Positions 1 to 8,138 of a stretch of 64,000 nt of DNA are shown here, one piece after another. Position numbers and translations under genes: made by a program. Position 1 is the stretch's first letter, and every line of letters starts with the position of its first letter. The notes under the pieces were generated by a model. It did no database searches. It was not told the origin of the DNA and saw only the letters and a program-made list of their open reading frames with translations. Origin of the DNA: Candidatus Latescibacterota bacterium (lineage in GTDB: Bacteria > Latescibacterota > UBA2968 > UBA8231); contig JAJEIO010000049.1 in assembly GCA_022827835.1 (NCBI GenBank), positions 124,001 through 188,000 of the forward strand. The letters run 5' to 3'.

Positions 1-66
1 CTCTAGGGCCGCGCCTGATCTTCCTTTTTTGTGCGACAATTTGGTTAAAACTCGGTTACAAATGTA

Positions 67-95
67 TTGACGGACCGCCAGCAATTCATTAGATT
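67..95 (+). promoter_or_regulatory. possible sigma-70-type promoter ahead of the RHH-nadA pair
   Basis: A TTGACG hexamer is followed after 17 bases by TAGATT (four of six matches to the -10 consensus). It lies about 40 bases upstream of the ribbon-helix-helix gene in an AT-rich stretch that contrasts with the GC-rich genes. The spacing is right but the -10 match is moderate, so this is only a plausible promoter. Confidence 0.25.
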
Positions 96-133
96 ACATA
101 CATATTAATTAAATTTTATATAAAGATGATATA

Positions 134-343
134 ATGCCATCCAAAGACCAAAGTCGCCGGGCCAAGGTGCGGACCTTTTCGGCGCCCGACCGGGATCACG
201 AGATGCTCGACGCGATTGCCCGCTATCACGGCAGCAGCAAGAGCGCCATGATCACCGGCCTCATTCGCAAGGAGTTTTGGCGCGTTTTTCCCAACGGCAC
301 CGAGACCATCCCCCCCGACGAAGGAGCGCAAGTCAAGCCATGA
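134..343 (+). CDS. small ribbon-helix-helix-type DNA-binding protein
   Basis: A 69-residue basic protein. It has a beta-strand-like start (KVRTFSAPDRD) followed by two predicted helices (HEMLDAIARYHG and SKSAMITGLIRKEFWR), which is the layout of MetJ/Arc-type ribbon-helix-helix repressors and antitoxins. Its stop codon overlaps the ATG of nadA (ATGA), so the two are probably co-transcribed and translationally coupled. No toxin-like gene is adjacent, which makes a transcriptional regulator more likely than an antitoxin. A role in controlling NAD synthesis is an inference from position only. The assignment rests on sequence pattern, and no Shine-Dalgarno is obvious before the ATG. Confidence 0.6.
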   Translation: MPSKDQSRRAKVRTFSAPDRDHEMLDAIARYHGSSKSAMITGLIRKEFWRVFPNGTETIPPDEGAQVKP

Positions 344-1323
344 CCCAAGAGACTATCGCCCCAGCCGCTGGGCAGTACCACAGTGATCTGCCCGCCGAGG
401 AGCTCATCGCCCAAATCAACCATTTGCGCCGCGAGAAAAACGCGGTCATCCTCGCGCACAACTACCAGATCCCGCCGATCCAAGACTTGGCCGACTTCAC
501 GGGTGATTCGCTCGGGCTGTCAGTGGAAGCGGCCAAGACGGATGCCGAGCGCATCGTCTTCTGCGGCGTGCATTTCATGGCCGAGTCGGCCAAAATCCTC
601 AGCCCCGGCAAGCAGGTGTTCTTGCCCCATTTGGGCGCGGGCTGTTCGCTGGCCGACTCCATCACCCCCGAAAGCCTCGACGATTGGAAAGCAGACTATC
701 CCGATCACACGGTGGTGACGTACGTCAACTCCACGGCCGAGGTAAAGGCCGAGTCCGACATCTGCTGCACCTCGGCCAACGCCGTCTCAGTGGTGCGCAG
801 CCTCGATAGCGACAAGATTCTCTTTACGCCCGACCGCAACTTGGGCCGCTGGGTGGCTGAGCAGGTGCCGGAGAAAGAGGTAGTCGTGTACGACGGCGCG
901 TGCCCGACGCACGACGTGCTACGCGCGGCCAGCGTCGAGCGCACCCGCAGCGAATTCCCCGAGGCCGTCATCATTGCGCATCCGGAATGCCGCGAGGACG
1001 TGGTCGAAATCGCGCACGAAGTATGCTCGACTACGGGGATGCTCAAGGCCGTTGAAAAGTACCCCGAGGCCAAGAGCTTCATCATCGCCACGGAAAACGG
1101 CATGTTGCACCAGCTCCGGCAGCGCTTCCCACACCAGGAGTTCGTCGCGGCGGACGGCTGCATTGGCTGCCGGCTACACTGCCCCTACATGAAAATCACC
1201 GACCTGCAAGACGTGTACTTTTCGCTGCTGTACGAGCGCTACGAAATTACACTGGACGACGAGGTGATTGTGGGGGCGCGGCGGGCGTTGGAGCGGATGA
1301 TGGCGGTGCCACGGGACGATTGA
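340..1323 (+). CDS. nadA: quinolinate synthase NadA
   Basis: NadA condenses iminoaspartate with dihydroxyacetone phosphate to give quinolinate, the second step of de novo NAD synthesis, using a [4Fe-4S] cluster in the cytoplasm. The 327-residue product has the family landmarks: NAVILAHNYQ near residue 35, GAGCSLADS with a cluster cysteine at about 102, AHPEC at about 217 and a final GCIGCRLHCPYMK at 274-281. The track ORF begins further upstream at 277, but ATG 340 is preferred. It overlaps the stop of the RHH gene, has AAGGAG 13 bases upstream, and the extra N-terminus is only a shadow of the RHH reading frame. No nadB or nadC is in the window, so the rest of the pathway must lie elsewhere. 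Confidence 0.95.
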   Translation: MTQETIAPAAGQYHSDLPAEELIAQINHLRREKNAVILAHNYQIPPIQDLADFTGDSLGLSVEAAKTDAERIVFCGVHFMAESAKILSPGKQVFLPHLGAGCSLADSITPESLDDWKADYPDHTVVTYVNSTAEVKAESDICCTSANAVSVVRSLDSDKILFTPDRNLGRWVAEQVPEKEVVVYDGACPTHDVLRAASVERTRSEFPEAVIIAHPECREDVVEIAHEVCSTTGMLKAVEKYPEAKSFIIATENGMLHQLRQRFPHQEFVAADGCIGCRLHCPYMKITDLQDVYFSLLYERYEITLDDEVIVGARRALERMMAVPRDD

Positions 1324-1339
1324 GCTGTTGGAATTGTAG

Positions 1340-2311
1340 TTAGCTTCTGTATTTACTTCGCGCTTTTTCGAAGAGCATTTGCTGGATCGATTGGGCGTCT
1401 TTCGCATCTCCTGTTCCGCATTCCGAATCCAACCTCTGAAGTGCGGCTCGATGAAATTCGGGCGCGACCTCAAAACCTATGAAGTGCCTGTTGAGTCGCC
1501 GTGCGGCAACAGCCGTAGTGCCGCTGCCCATAAACGGATCCAATACCACTTGGCCCTCTTGCGTTGTGAGCTTGATCAAGAACTCGATGAGCTTCAACGG
1601 TTTCTGGGCCTCGTGAATTTTTTGTTCGCCCTTCTGGAAACCAAATGCCAAGAGATTTGTTGGGGTCGCGCCATGGCTCTGACACGCTTCTATGTTCATG
1701 GCCCCTACACCTTGCTCAAGGATGTTGTCGGCAATGGTCCCGCCGATCTTGTAGGGTTTTACAAACCAAGCAATCGGCTCATATACGGGTGCGAGGTTCC
1801 CCAAACGCCAGCCGCGCCACGCTTTGGCCTCGGCCTCTAACCCGCGCCTCGCAAAGACAATGCTCACCCTTTGCGCTCGATGATGCGCCGAGTCTTTCTG
1901 CCAAGCGAGCATGTCCTTGAGGAGGAAACCGCTGTCTTCAAAAGCATTGACGACGCGGTGTATGGTGCGGCGTGCACCAAAAACGAAGAGTGATGCGCCG
2001 CACTTCATTTTTGGCAAAAGCCGTTCAGTCCAGCTTTGACACCACTGCTGATACTCTCGTCCAATATTCCTATCGGCCTGCGACCAGCCATTGATGGGCT
2101 TGCCTCGCCTCTTAAAGGCCGATTTCCCAGCCTGGGCGGGCGACTGCCCCAACAGCGCCGAGTTCGTATTGTCATGTAAGACATCCCAGTCGTCTAGGCT
2201 GATTCCATAAGGAATGTCCGACAGGAAAAGTTCAATGCTGTTGTCGGCCAAGCGCGAAATGTGATCCCGGCAATCGCCGCATGTGATTTTGTCTAAGTAC
2301 TCCTCGTTCAT
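1340..2311 (-). CDS. DNA methyltransferase of a HindIII-like R-M system
   Basis: A 323-residue S-adenosylmethionine-dependent DNA methyltransferase. The catalytic motif IV appears as SDIPYGI at residues 31-37 (a DPPY variant with Ile for the first Pro). The cofactor motif DPFMGSGTT lies near residue 258, followed by NRHFIGFE. The order catalytic-then-cofactor marks it as a beta-class amino-methyltransferase (N6-adenine or N4-cytosine). It overlaps the upstream endonuclease gene by ATGA, so the two are translationally coupled. Because the partner is clearly HindIII-like, the expected target is AAGCTT with adenine methylation, an inference from the partner and not from this protein. The gene is convergent with nadA, only 16 bases away. 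Confidence 0.88.
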   Translation of the reverse strand: MNEEYLDKITCGDCRDHISRLADNSIELFLSDIPYGISLDDWDVLHDNTNSALLGQSPAQAGKSAFKRRGKPINGWSQADRNIGREYQQWCQSWTERLLPKMKCGASLFVFGARRTIHRVVNAFEDSGFLLKDMLAWQKDSAHHRAQRVSIVFARRGLEAEAKAWRGWRLGNLAPVYEPIAWFVKPYKIGGTIADNILEQGVGAMNIEACQSHGATPTNLLAFGFQKGEQKIHEAQKPLKLIEFLIKLTTQEGQVVLDPFMGSGTTAVAARRLNRHFIGFEVAPEFHRAALQRLDSECGTGDAKDAQSIQQMLFEKARSKYRS

Positions 2312-3219
2312 GCCGCCTCCAAGTCAAGGATGCCGTTTTTGGCAACGGATTGAACCTTTTGAACCTTGTTATCGAGTGTGCTCGACTTCAGTACCTCCTT
2401 TATCGCGTCAGCGTGAGATAATCTCATAATTCGCTCTCGCTCCTTTGCGAGAAAAGTGAGTGCTTCTTTTTTTAAGATAGTGATGGCCTCGTTTGATGCG
2501 AGTTTCTCATCTCGCCATATTGCACCAATTATTTCGTCAAAAGCCAAAAATGTGCGGTTTACTGCCTGCCAGTAGCTAGTTGCATTCTTTGACGGATTCA
2601 TCGCTTCGACCGTTCTAAACACCTCGTGAACCAACTCTATTGCCTTGTTCTGAGTCGATTTCTGGGCATAACGAACAAGTACAGCTAGGTGCGTATACGT
2701 CGCAATGCAAACGGACCTCTCAGCAGCCTGTTTGTATATCTGACTTTTTAGAGGTGGAAGTTGATATACTGGACAAACAACCATCGCATAGGGCTTTCCA
2801 TGCTTCCAGTTGTCCATTGCTTGTACCTTGAAATCCTTCTGATTCTTCGCTGTGCGGCTCAGTCTAAATGCTTTTGCATCAGCGACAAAACCGTAGTCGT
2901 TGGTGACGCACTCAACATCAGCTACATTCGCTCGCTCCTTAAGAACCAAGCTCGTAAACCCCATTGCAGTATATGCTGCATGAATCACAACATCAGTATA
3001 TTTGGAGTACAGTTTCTCTTCGCTGGTGTCGTGCCCATAGCATTCCGGGATTACACCACATAAACGCAGGTGTCCAAGCAGGGCGTCAATTCCTTGTGCT
3101 TGGATTTCCTGCTCCAGCTTTTGCTCGATCCTTTCGGCATCAGCGCCAAAATCGCCGCTTGAGCGACTTATCTCGTCGATCCAGTACTTTCGGTTCTCGA
3201 CTTGTTCTTCGGTAATCAT
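2308..3219 (-). CDS. HindIII-family type II restriction endonuclease
   Basis: A 303-residue protein, close to the roughly 300 residues of HindIII. As I recall the HindIII sequence, they share a long nearly identical stretch: here FVADAKAFRLSRTAKNQKDF at residues 111-130, followed by LKSQIYKQ. Within it D114-A-K116 is the PD-(D/E)XK active-site pair. HindIII cuts A^AGCTT, so the same site is predicted. The gene lies only 28 bases after the xylA stop, on the same strand, with a GGAG ribosome site before ATG 3219, and it precedes the methyltransferase. Base composition is visibly more AT-rich than xylA, which suggests acquisition by horizontal transfer. It appears intact, with no frameshift seen. 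Confidence 0.9.
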   Translation of the reverse strand: MITEEQVENRKYWIDEISRSSGDFGADAERIEQKLEQEIQAQGIDALLGHLRLCGVIPECYGHDTSEEKLYSKYTDVVIHAAYTAMGFTSLVLKERANVADVECVTNDYGFVADAKAFRLSRTAKNQKDFKVQAMDNWKHGKPYAMVVCPVYQLPPLKSQIYKQAAERSVCIATYTHLAVLVRYAQKSTQNKAIELVHEVFRTVEAMNPSKNATSYWQAVNRTFLAFDEIIGAIWRDEKLASNEAITILKKEALTFLAKERERIMRLSHADAIKEVLKSSTLDNKVQKVQSVAKNGILDLEAA

Positions 3220-3247
3220 CGTAACTCCGTTGTGTATCCGTCAGTCG

Positions 3248-4561
3248 CTACAGATAACTATTAACGATATTCTCCAGCATTTCCTCGCGGCCGCTGCGCT
3301 TTTCTGGCTCGCCGTGCTGGTGGACGTATGCCTCTAGCTCGGCGAAGTTGGTCTCGCCGCGCATGATCTTCTCGCCGATGCCGCTGCGGTACGAGGCGTA
3401 GCGCGCATCCACAAAGGCGTCGAGTGCGCCGTCGTCGATGATGCGCTGGGCCAGCGTTAGCCCGCGGGCAAACGAGTCCATGCCGCCGATGTGGGCGTGG
3501 AAGAGATCCTCCAAGTCGCAGGAGCCGCGCCGCACCTTGGCGTCGAAGTTGATGCCGCCGGAAGCGATGCCGCCTTGCTTGAGGATCACCAACATGGCGT
3601 AGGTGGTGGCGTAGAGGTCGGTGGGGAATTGGTCGGTGTCCCAGCCGAGCAGGTAATCGCCGCGGTTGGCGTCAATGCTGCCCAGTTTGCCGTCGGCCGA
3701 GGCGAGCTGGAGGTCGTGTTCAAAGGTGTGGCCGGCTAGAGTGGCGTGGTTGGCTTCGATGTTGAGTTTGAACTCGTCCAACAGGTTGTATTTGCGGAGA
3801 AAGCTCAAGACGGTGGCGGCGTCGTAGTCGTACTGGTGCTTGGTAGGCTCTTTGGGCTTGGGCTCGACGAGCAGGGTGCCGGTAAAGCCGATCGCTTTTT
3901 TGTGTTCGACGGCCATGTGCAAGAAGCGCGCGAGTTGGTCTTGCTCGTGGGCCATGTTGGTGTTGAGCAAGCTGGAATATCCCTCGCGTCCACCCCAAAA
4001 CACGTAGTTAGCCCCCCCGAGCCGATGGGTGCATTCCATGGCTTTTTTGATCTGCGCCGCGGCCCAGGCGAAGACGTGGGCGTCGGGGTTGGTGGCGGCC
4101 CCGTGGGTAAAGCGCGCGTGCGAGAAACAGTTGGATGTGCCCCAGAGTAAGCGGACGCCCGTGTCGGCTTGCAATTGCTCGGCCAGCCCCACGATGTGGT
4201 CGAGGCGTTCGTTGCTTTCTTTGAGGGTCTCGCCTTCGGGTGCGATGTCGCGGTCGTGCCAGCAGTAGAACGGCGCGCCGAGCTTGGTGATGAACTCAAA
4301 GGCCGCGCGCAAGGTGTCTTCGGCGCGCTGCATGGGGTCGGTGGCGCGGTCCCAGGGCCGGTCGTACACCGGAGTCGGGCCGAAGGGATCGATACCCCCG
4401 CCCTTGAAGCTGTGCCAAAAGGCCACGGAGAAGCGCAGGTGCTCGGCCATGGTCTTGCCGCCGACTGTGGCTTCGGCGTCGTAGTACTTGAAGGCGAGGG
4501 GGTTTTTAGAATCCGGTCCTTCGTAGGCAATTTTTTCGATGCCCTTGAAAAATTCGCTCAT
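3248..4561 (-). CDS. xylA: xylose isomerase
   Basis: Cytoplasmic metal-dependent aldose-ketose isomerase converting D-xylose to D-xylulose. The 437-residue length is that of the long (class II) XylA group. Visible landmarks are [15 protein letters not shown] at the start, the catalytic-region [35 protein letters not shown] and [17 protein letters not shown] with metal ligands, ending ENIVNSYL. An AAAGGG ribosome site sits just upstream. It lies downstream of the SDR gene and a HAD fragment on the same strand. No xylulokinase is adjacent, so the remaining steps are encoded elsewhere, or the enzyme works with the neighbouring oxidoreductase. Confidence 0.97.
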   Translation of the reverse strand: MSEFFKGIEKIAYEGPDSKNPLAFKYYDAEATVGGKTMAEHLRFSVAFWHSFKGGGIDPFGPTPVYDRPWDRATDPMQRAEDTLRAAFEFITKLGAPFYCWHDRDIAPEGETLKESNERLDHIVGLAEQLQADTGVRLLWGTSNCFSHARFTHGAATNPDAHVFAWAAAQIKKAMECTHRLGGANYVFWGGREGYSSLLNTNMAHEQDQLARFLHMAVEHKKAIGFTGTLLVEPKPKEPTKHQYDYDAATVLSFLRKYNLLDEFKLNIEANHATLAGHTFEHDLQLASADGKLGSIDANRGDYLLGWDTDQFPTDLYATTYAMLVILKQGGIASGGINFDAKVRRGSCDLEDLFHAHIGGMDSFARGLTLAQRIIDDGALDAFVDARYASYRSGIGEKIMRGETNFAELEAYVHQHGEPEKRSGREEMLENIVNSYL

Positions 4562-4564
4562 GGG

Positions 4565-4669
4565 TTACCCTTTCTGAATTGTGCGGTGAGTTACAGGAAG
4601 TTCAACAGAGTCCAGCGGCTCGGCGAGCAAAGCGCCGTCAAGGTCGAAAACTACGGCTGCAAAGCGCAT
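4565..4669 (-). pseudogene. N-terminal remnant of a HAD-family hydrolase
   Basis: A 34-codon reading frame begins MRFAAVVFDLDGALL, which is the first strand and the nucleophile motif (DxDG) of haloacid-dehalogenase-type phosphatases such as beta-phosphoglucomutases. It then loses any family resemblance and stops just before xylA. It begins 8 bases after the SDR stop. The most economical reading is that a HAD sugar phosphatase once stood between the SDR and xylA and was deleted except for its start. A functional micro-protein cannot be excluded but is unlikely, because the cap and the remaining motifs are missing. Confidence 0.6.
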
Positions 4670-4677
4670 GGGCGACC

Positions 4678-5451
4678 TCACTCTGGCGTGACATAGGCAG
4701 CGGTGATGCCGCCATCGACGACGAAGGTCGAGCCCGTGATGAAGGAGGCGTCGTCTGAGGCCAAGAAGACGACCGTCCGGGCGATTTCCTCCGCCTCGCC
4801 GAAGCGGCCCATGGGGATGTGGACCAAGCGGCGCTGGCGCTTCTCTTCGCTGTCGAGGTATTTCATCAACAGTTCGGTGCGCAGAGGGCCGGGGCAGAGT
4901 GCGTTGACGCGGATATTTTCGCGGGCGTGGATAACGGCTAGCTCTCGCGTCAGGGCGAGGACGCCACCCTTGCTGGCAGTATAGGCCAATTGGGGCGTGG
5001 CCGCTCCGAGCAAGGCGACGAAAGAGGCGGTGTTGACGATGGCACCACCGCCGGCGCGGCGCAGGGCCGGAATGCCGTATTTGCAACCCAAAAAGACGCC
5101 CTTGAGATTGACGGCCATGGTCAAATCCCACACCGCTTCTTCGGTGTCGATGGCGTCGGCGTCGGCGTGGTGGGAGATGCCGGCGTTGTTGAACAGCACA
5201 TCGAGGCGGCCATAAGCGGCTTCGGCTTGCTGCACCATGCGCTCGCAATCGGCGGCGCGGGACACGTCGGCCGCGATGGCGATGGCCTGCCCGTTGTCAG
5301 CGGTGATGGCATCGACCGTTTCCTCGGCCGTGGTCGCGTCGATGTCAACGGCTGCAATGTGCGCGCCTTCGCGGGCGCAGTGCAGTGCGGTTTGGCGGCC
5401 GATGCCCGAGCCTGCGCCGGTGATGAGGACGACTTTGCCGGTGAGCTTCAC
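4678..5451 (-). CDS. short-chain dehydrogenase/reductase (SDR)
   Basis: A 257-residue classical SDR. The NAD(P)-binding motif TGAGSGIG is at residues 11-18. It is followed by the NNAG motif (LFNNAGIS) and the YTASKGG active-site Tyr-x-x-x-Lys with an upstream catalytic Ser region, ending with FITGSTFVVDGG. An acidic residue after the second strand (AVDID) favours NAD over NADP. The start overlaps the lpdA stop by ATGA, so it is translationally coupled to the 2-oxoglutarate dehydrogenase operon. That is an unusual place for a sugar-type dehydrogenase, although xylA follows. The substrate is unknown; sugars, polyols or 3-oxoacyl compounds are all possible for this family. Confidence 0.9.
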   Translation of the reverse strand: MKLTGKVVLITGAGSGIGRQTALHCAREGAHIAAVDIDATTAEETVDAITADNGQAIAIAADVSRAADCERMVQQAEAAYGRLDVLFNNAGISHHADADAIDTEEAVWDLTMAVNLKGVFLGCKYGIPALRRAGGGAIVNTASFVALLGAATPQLAYTASKGGVLALTRELAVIHARENIRVNALCPGPLRTELLMKYLDSEEKRQRRLVHIPMGRFGEAEEIARTVVFLASDDASFITGSTFVVDGGITAAYVTPE

Positions 5452-6830
5452 GATACTGTGTCCCGCGCTGCTTCGCCCACGACTTCTGACAGCGCCGGGT
5501 GCGCGTGGACGGTGCGGGCTACATCCTCGGCACTGGCACCGAACTCTAGGGCCAAGACGCCTTCGGCAATCAAGTGCGAAGCCTGCGGCCCTAGGATGTG
5601 CATCCCCAAGAGCTGGTCAGTGCGCGCATCGGCGACGACCTTGACTAGGCCGTTGATGTCGTCCATGCAGTGGGCGCGGGCATTGCTGCGAAATTGGTGC
5701 TTGCCGACGGCGACCTCGTGACCGGCCGCTGTGGCGTCTTCTTCACTCGCGCCTACGGAGGCTAGCTCTGGATGGGTGTACACGACCGAGGGTATGGCCT
5801 CGTAGTTGACCTGCCCGGCATGTCCGGCCATTCGCTCGGCGACGGCGATTCCTTCGGCCTCGGCCTTGTGGGCCAGCATCGGCCCGGGCACGAGGTCGCC
5901 GATAGCCCAGATACCCTCGACATTGGTGCGCCCCTGCGCGTCAACCAAGACCTGTCCACGTTCGTTGGTCGCTACACCCACGTCTTCTAGCCCCAACCCC
6001 GCGCTGCATGGTTTGCGCCCCACGGCTACCAGCACCAGATCGCACGTCTCGACGCGTTCTTGATCGCCGGCCACGATGGTCAGCGTTACTTCGCCTTTTT
6101 TGATCGCAGCGGATTGAGCCTTGGCTCCGAGCAGGAACTTTAGTCCCTGCCGCTTGAGCAAACGCTCTAGCTGCCGGGCCATCTCTTGGTCCATCTCCGG
6201 CAAAATTTGATCCATGGCCTCTACTACCAGCACTTGGGCACCCAGCCGAGCCCACACGGACCCCAGTTCCAAGCCAATGGCACCGCCGCCAATGACGACG
6301 AGCCGCTCGGGCACCTTTTCTAAGGTTAGGGCCTCGGTCGAACTGATTATGTGTTTTCCATCAAAGGGCAGATTCGACAACTCCACGGGCGTGCTCCCGG
6401 TGGCCAATAGGATGTGCTTGGCAGACAGCACTTGCTCGCCGTCTGAACCTTGCACCGTCACGCTTCCCGGGGCGCGGACTTGGCCCGTGCCGACGAAATG
6501 CGTCACCCCCCGGCCCTTAAACAGCCCCGCAATTCCCTTGGTCATGGTCTGCACGATTTTCTCTTTTCGCGCCATCATGGCCTGCAGGTCCAGACCCACT
6601 TCGCCCTGCCCGATTCCGTGGTGTCCCAATCCCTTCTTGGCTCTGTAGAACAAATCACTCGACTCCAGCAGGGCCTTGCTGGGGATGCAGCCGACGTTGA
6701 GGCAGGTGCCGCCGAGGTAGCTTTTGTCGATGCAGGCTACCTTCATGCCAAGTTGCGCCGCCTTGCTCGCGGCCACGTAGCCGCCTGGCCCCGCTCCGAT
6801 AACCACTAAATCGAATGCAGTGTCGCTCAC
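5448..6830 (-). CDS. lpdA: dihydrolipoamide dehydrogenase (E3)
   Basis: Flavoprotein E3 subunit that reoxidises dihydrolipoyl groups and passes electrons to NAD+. The N-terminal FAD motif is VVIGAGPGGYVAA, the redox disulfide is GGTCLNVGCIPSK, the NAD domain has VVIGGGAIGLELGSVW, and the C-terminal dimer interface carries the catalytic HAHPALSE. The track ORF starts at ATG 6848, but GTG 6830 is preferred. AAAAAGGA lies 6 bases before it, and the resulting 460-residue protein begins VSDTAFDLVVIGAG like its relatives. It is the third gene after sucA and sucB, with a 32-base gap, as expected for a complete 2-oxoglutarate dehydrogenase operon. Confidence 0.96.
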   Translation of the reverse strand: MSDTAFDLVVIGAGPGGYVAASKAAQLGMKVACIDKSYLGGTCLNVGCIPSKALLESSDLFYRAKKGLGHHGIGQGEVGLDLQAMMARKEKIVQTMTKGIAGLFKGRGVTHFVGTGQVRAPGSVTVQGSDGEQVLSAKHILLATGSTPVELSNLPFDGKHIISSTEALTLEKVPERLVVIGGGAIGLELGSVWARLGAQVLVVEAMDQILPEMDQEMARQLERLLKRQGLKFLLGAKAQSAAIKKGEVTLTIVAGDQERVETCDLVLVAVGRKPCSAGLGLEDVGVATNERGQVLVDAQGRTNVEGIWAIGDLVPGPMLAHKAEAEGIAVAERMAGHAGQVNYEAIPSVVYTHPELASVGASEEDATAAGHEVAVGKHQFRSNARAHCMDDINGLVKVVADARTDQLLGMHILGPQASHLIAEGVLALEFGASAEDVARTVHAHPALSEVVGEAARDTVS

Positions 6831-6862
6831 AGTTGTTCCTTTTTGCATGGATGCGGTGCTGG

Positions 6863-8128
6863 TTAGACCTCTAACAGCAGCCGCGCTGGATCTTCCAGTA
6901 GCTCTTTTAGCCGCACCAAAAACGAGACCGACTGTTGACCGTCCACCAGCCGATGATCGTAGGACAGTGCCACGTACATCATCGGCCTAATCACCACTTG
7001 ACCTTCGACAGCTACGGGCCGCTCCTGGATCGCGTGCATTCCCAGAATTCCACTTTGTGGCGCGTTTAAAATTGGCGTGGAAAGCAGCGAGCCGAAGACC
7101 CCGCCGTTGGTGATGGTAAAGGTGCCGCCGCTTAGCTCGTCCATGGCCAGCTTGTTGTCGCGGGCACTCAGTGCGAGCCGCTTGATGTTGCTTTCGAGCT
7201 GGGCGATGGACATCTGATCGGCGCGGTGCAAGACGGGCACGACTAGACCGCGCTCCGTGCTCACCGCGATCCCCAAATTGACGAAGTCGTGATACACAAT
7301 GTGAGTGCCGTCGATCTGCGCGTTGATCGCCGGAAACTCGCCGAGCGCGAGGACGGCGGCTCGCGAAAAGAACGACATCAGCCCCAGCGATGAGCCGTGG
7401 ACTTGGGCAAAGCGCTCCTTGTACTTGGCTCTGAGCTGCATCACCGCACTCATGTCGATTTCGTTGAAGGTCGTCAGCATGGCCGCGTTGTGCTGCGCGG
7501 CGACCAAGTGCTCGGCAATGCGCTGGCGGAGCCGGCTCATTGGCTCGCGGCGGGTGAGGCCGGGACTGGCGGGCGCAGGCGACGATTGAGCGGGTTCGGG
7601 CGCAGGAGTGGATTCAGGCTCAGGCGGCGGAGCAGGTTTGGGTACAGGTGGTGGTTGAATGGGTTCGGGCGCGGGTTCGGGCGCGGATAGCGTCTCTATA
7701 TGGGCGAGTACGTCCTTTTTCGTCAGCCGTCCGTCCTTGCCCGTGCCCTCAATGGTGGCCGGGTCCAGCTCGTGTTCTTCGACTAAGCGGCGCACGGCGG
7801 GGCTTAGGGTGGGTTCAGGTTTGGACGCAGTGGGTTCGGGTTTGGACGCAGTGGGTTCGGGTTTGGACGCTGGAGCCGGAGCGGCAGCTTGTGCTGATTC
7901 ATCTATCTCCGCTACTACCGCTCCTATGGCTAGCGTGGTGTCGGTGGATTGTAGGTGTTTGAGCGCGCCACTGGCTGGGGACGGCAGCTCGACATTGGCC
8001 TTGTCGGTCTCTAACACGCAAAGCGGCTCGTCCCGCTCGACGCGCTCGCCGTCGCCCTTGAGCCATTCGAGGAGAATTACCTCGCTGACCGATTCGCCCA
8101 TGCTCGGTATTTCGACTTGTACTGACAT
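6863..8128 (-). CDS. sucB: dihydrolipoamide succinyltransferase (E2 of 2-oxoglutarate dehydrogenase)
   Basis: E2 core of the 2-oxoglutarate dehydrogenase complex, transferring succinyl groups from lipoyl to CoA. The 421-residue protein has one lipoyl domain with the modified lysine in [15 protein letters not shown] (K43), then a Pro/Ala/Glu-rich flexible linker. Next come a peripheral-subunit-binding domain ([16 protein letters not shown] to [11 protein letters not shown]), a second long Pro-Glu linker and the acyltransferase catalytic core with [13 protein letters not shown] near the C-terminus. The first linker contains three near-identical SKPEPTA repeats. The start has AGGAG about 9 bases upstream. 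The paired E1 gene upstream identifies the complex as the 2-oxoglutarate form rather than the pyruvate form. Confidence 0.95.
   Translation of the reverse strand: MSVQVEIPSMGESVSEVILLEWLKGDGERVERDEPLCVLETDKANVELPSPASGALKHLQSTDTTLAIGAVVAEIDESAQAAAPAPASKPEPTASKPEPTASKPEPTLSPAVRRLVEEHELDPATIEGTGKDGRLTKKDVLAHIETLSAPEPAPEPIQPPPVPKPAPPPEPESTPAPEPAQSSPAPASPGLTRREPMSRLRQRIAEHLVAAQHNAAMLTTFNEIDMSAVMQLRAKYKERFAQVHGSSLGLMSFFSRAAVLALGEFPAINAQIDGTHIVYHDFVNLGIAVSTERGLVVPVLHRADQMSIAQLESNIKRLALSARDNKLAMDELSGGTFTITNGGVFGSLLSTPILNAPQSGILGMHAIQERPVAVEGQVVIRPMMYVALSYDHRLVDGQQSVSFLVRLKELLEDPARLLLEV
7809..7871 (-). repeat. three tandem 21-bp units in the sucB linker
   Basis: Three consecutive 21-bp units differ at only two positions. 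They encode the repeated seven-residue SKPEPTA element between the lipoyl and subunit-binding domains of the E2 protein. Such flexible Pro/Ala linkers are expected in E2 enzymes. The near identity at DNA level indicates recent slippage expansion and could vary in copy number between strains. Confidence 0.85.
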
Positions 8129-8138
8129 GCAAATGCTC

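Noticed and set aside
4565-5248. 227-aa minus-strand ORF overlapping the SDR gene
   Set aside because: Only the final 34 codons (the HAD remnant) make sense; the rest is a low-complexity Arg-rich frame opposite in phase to the SDR.
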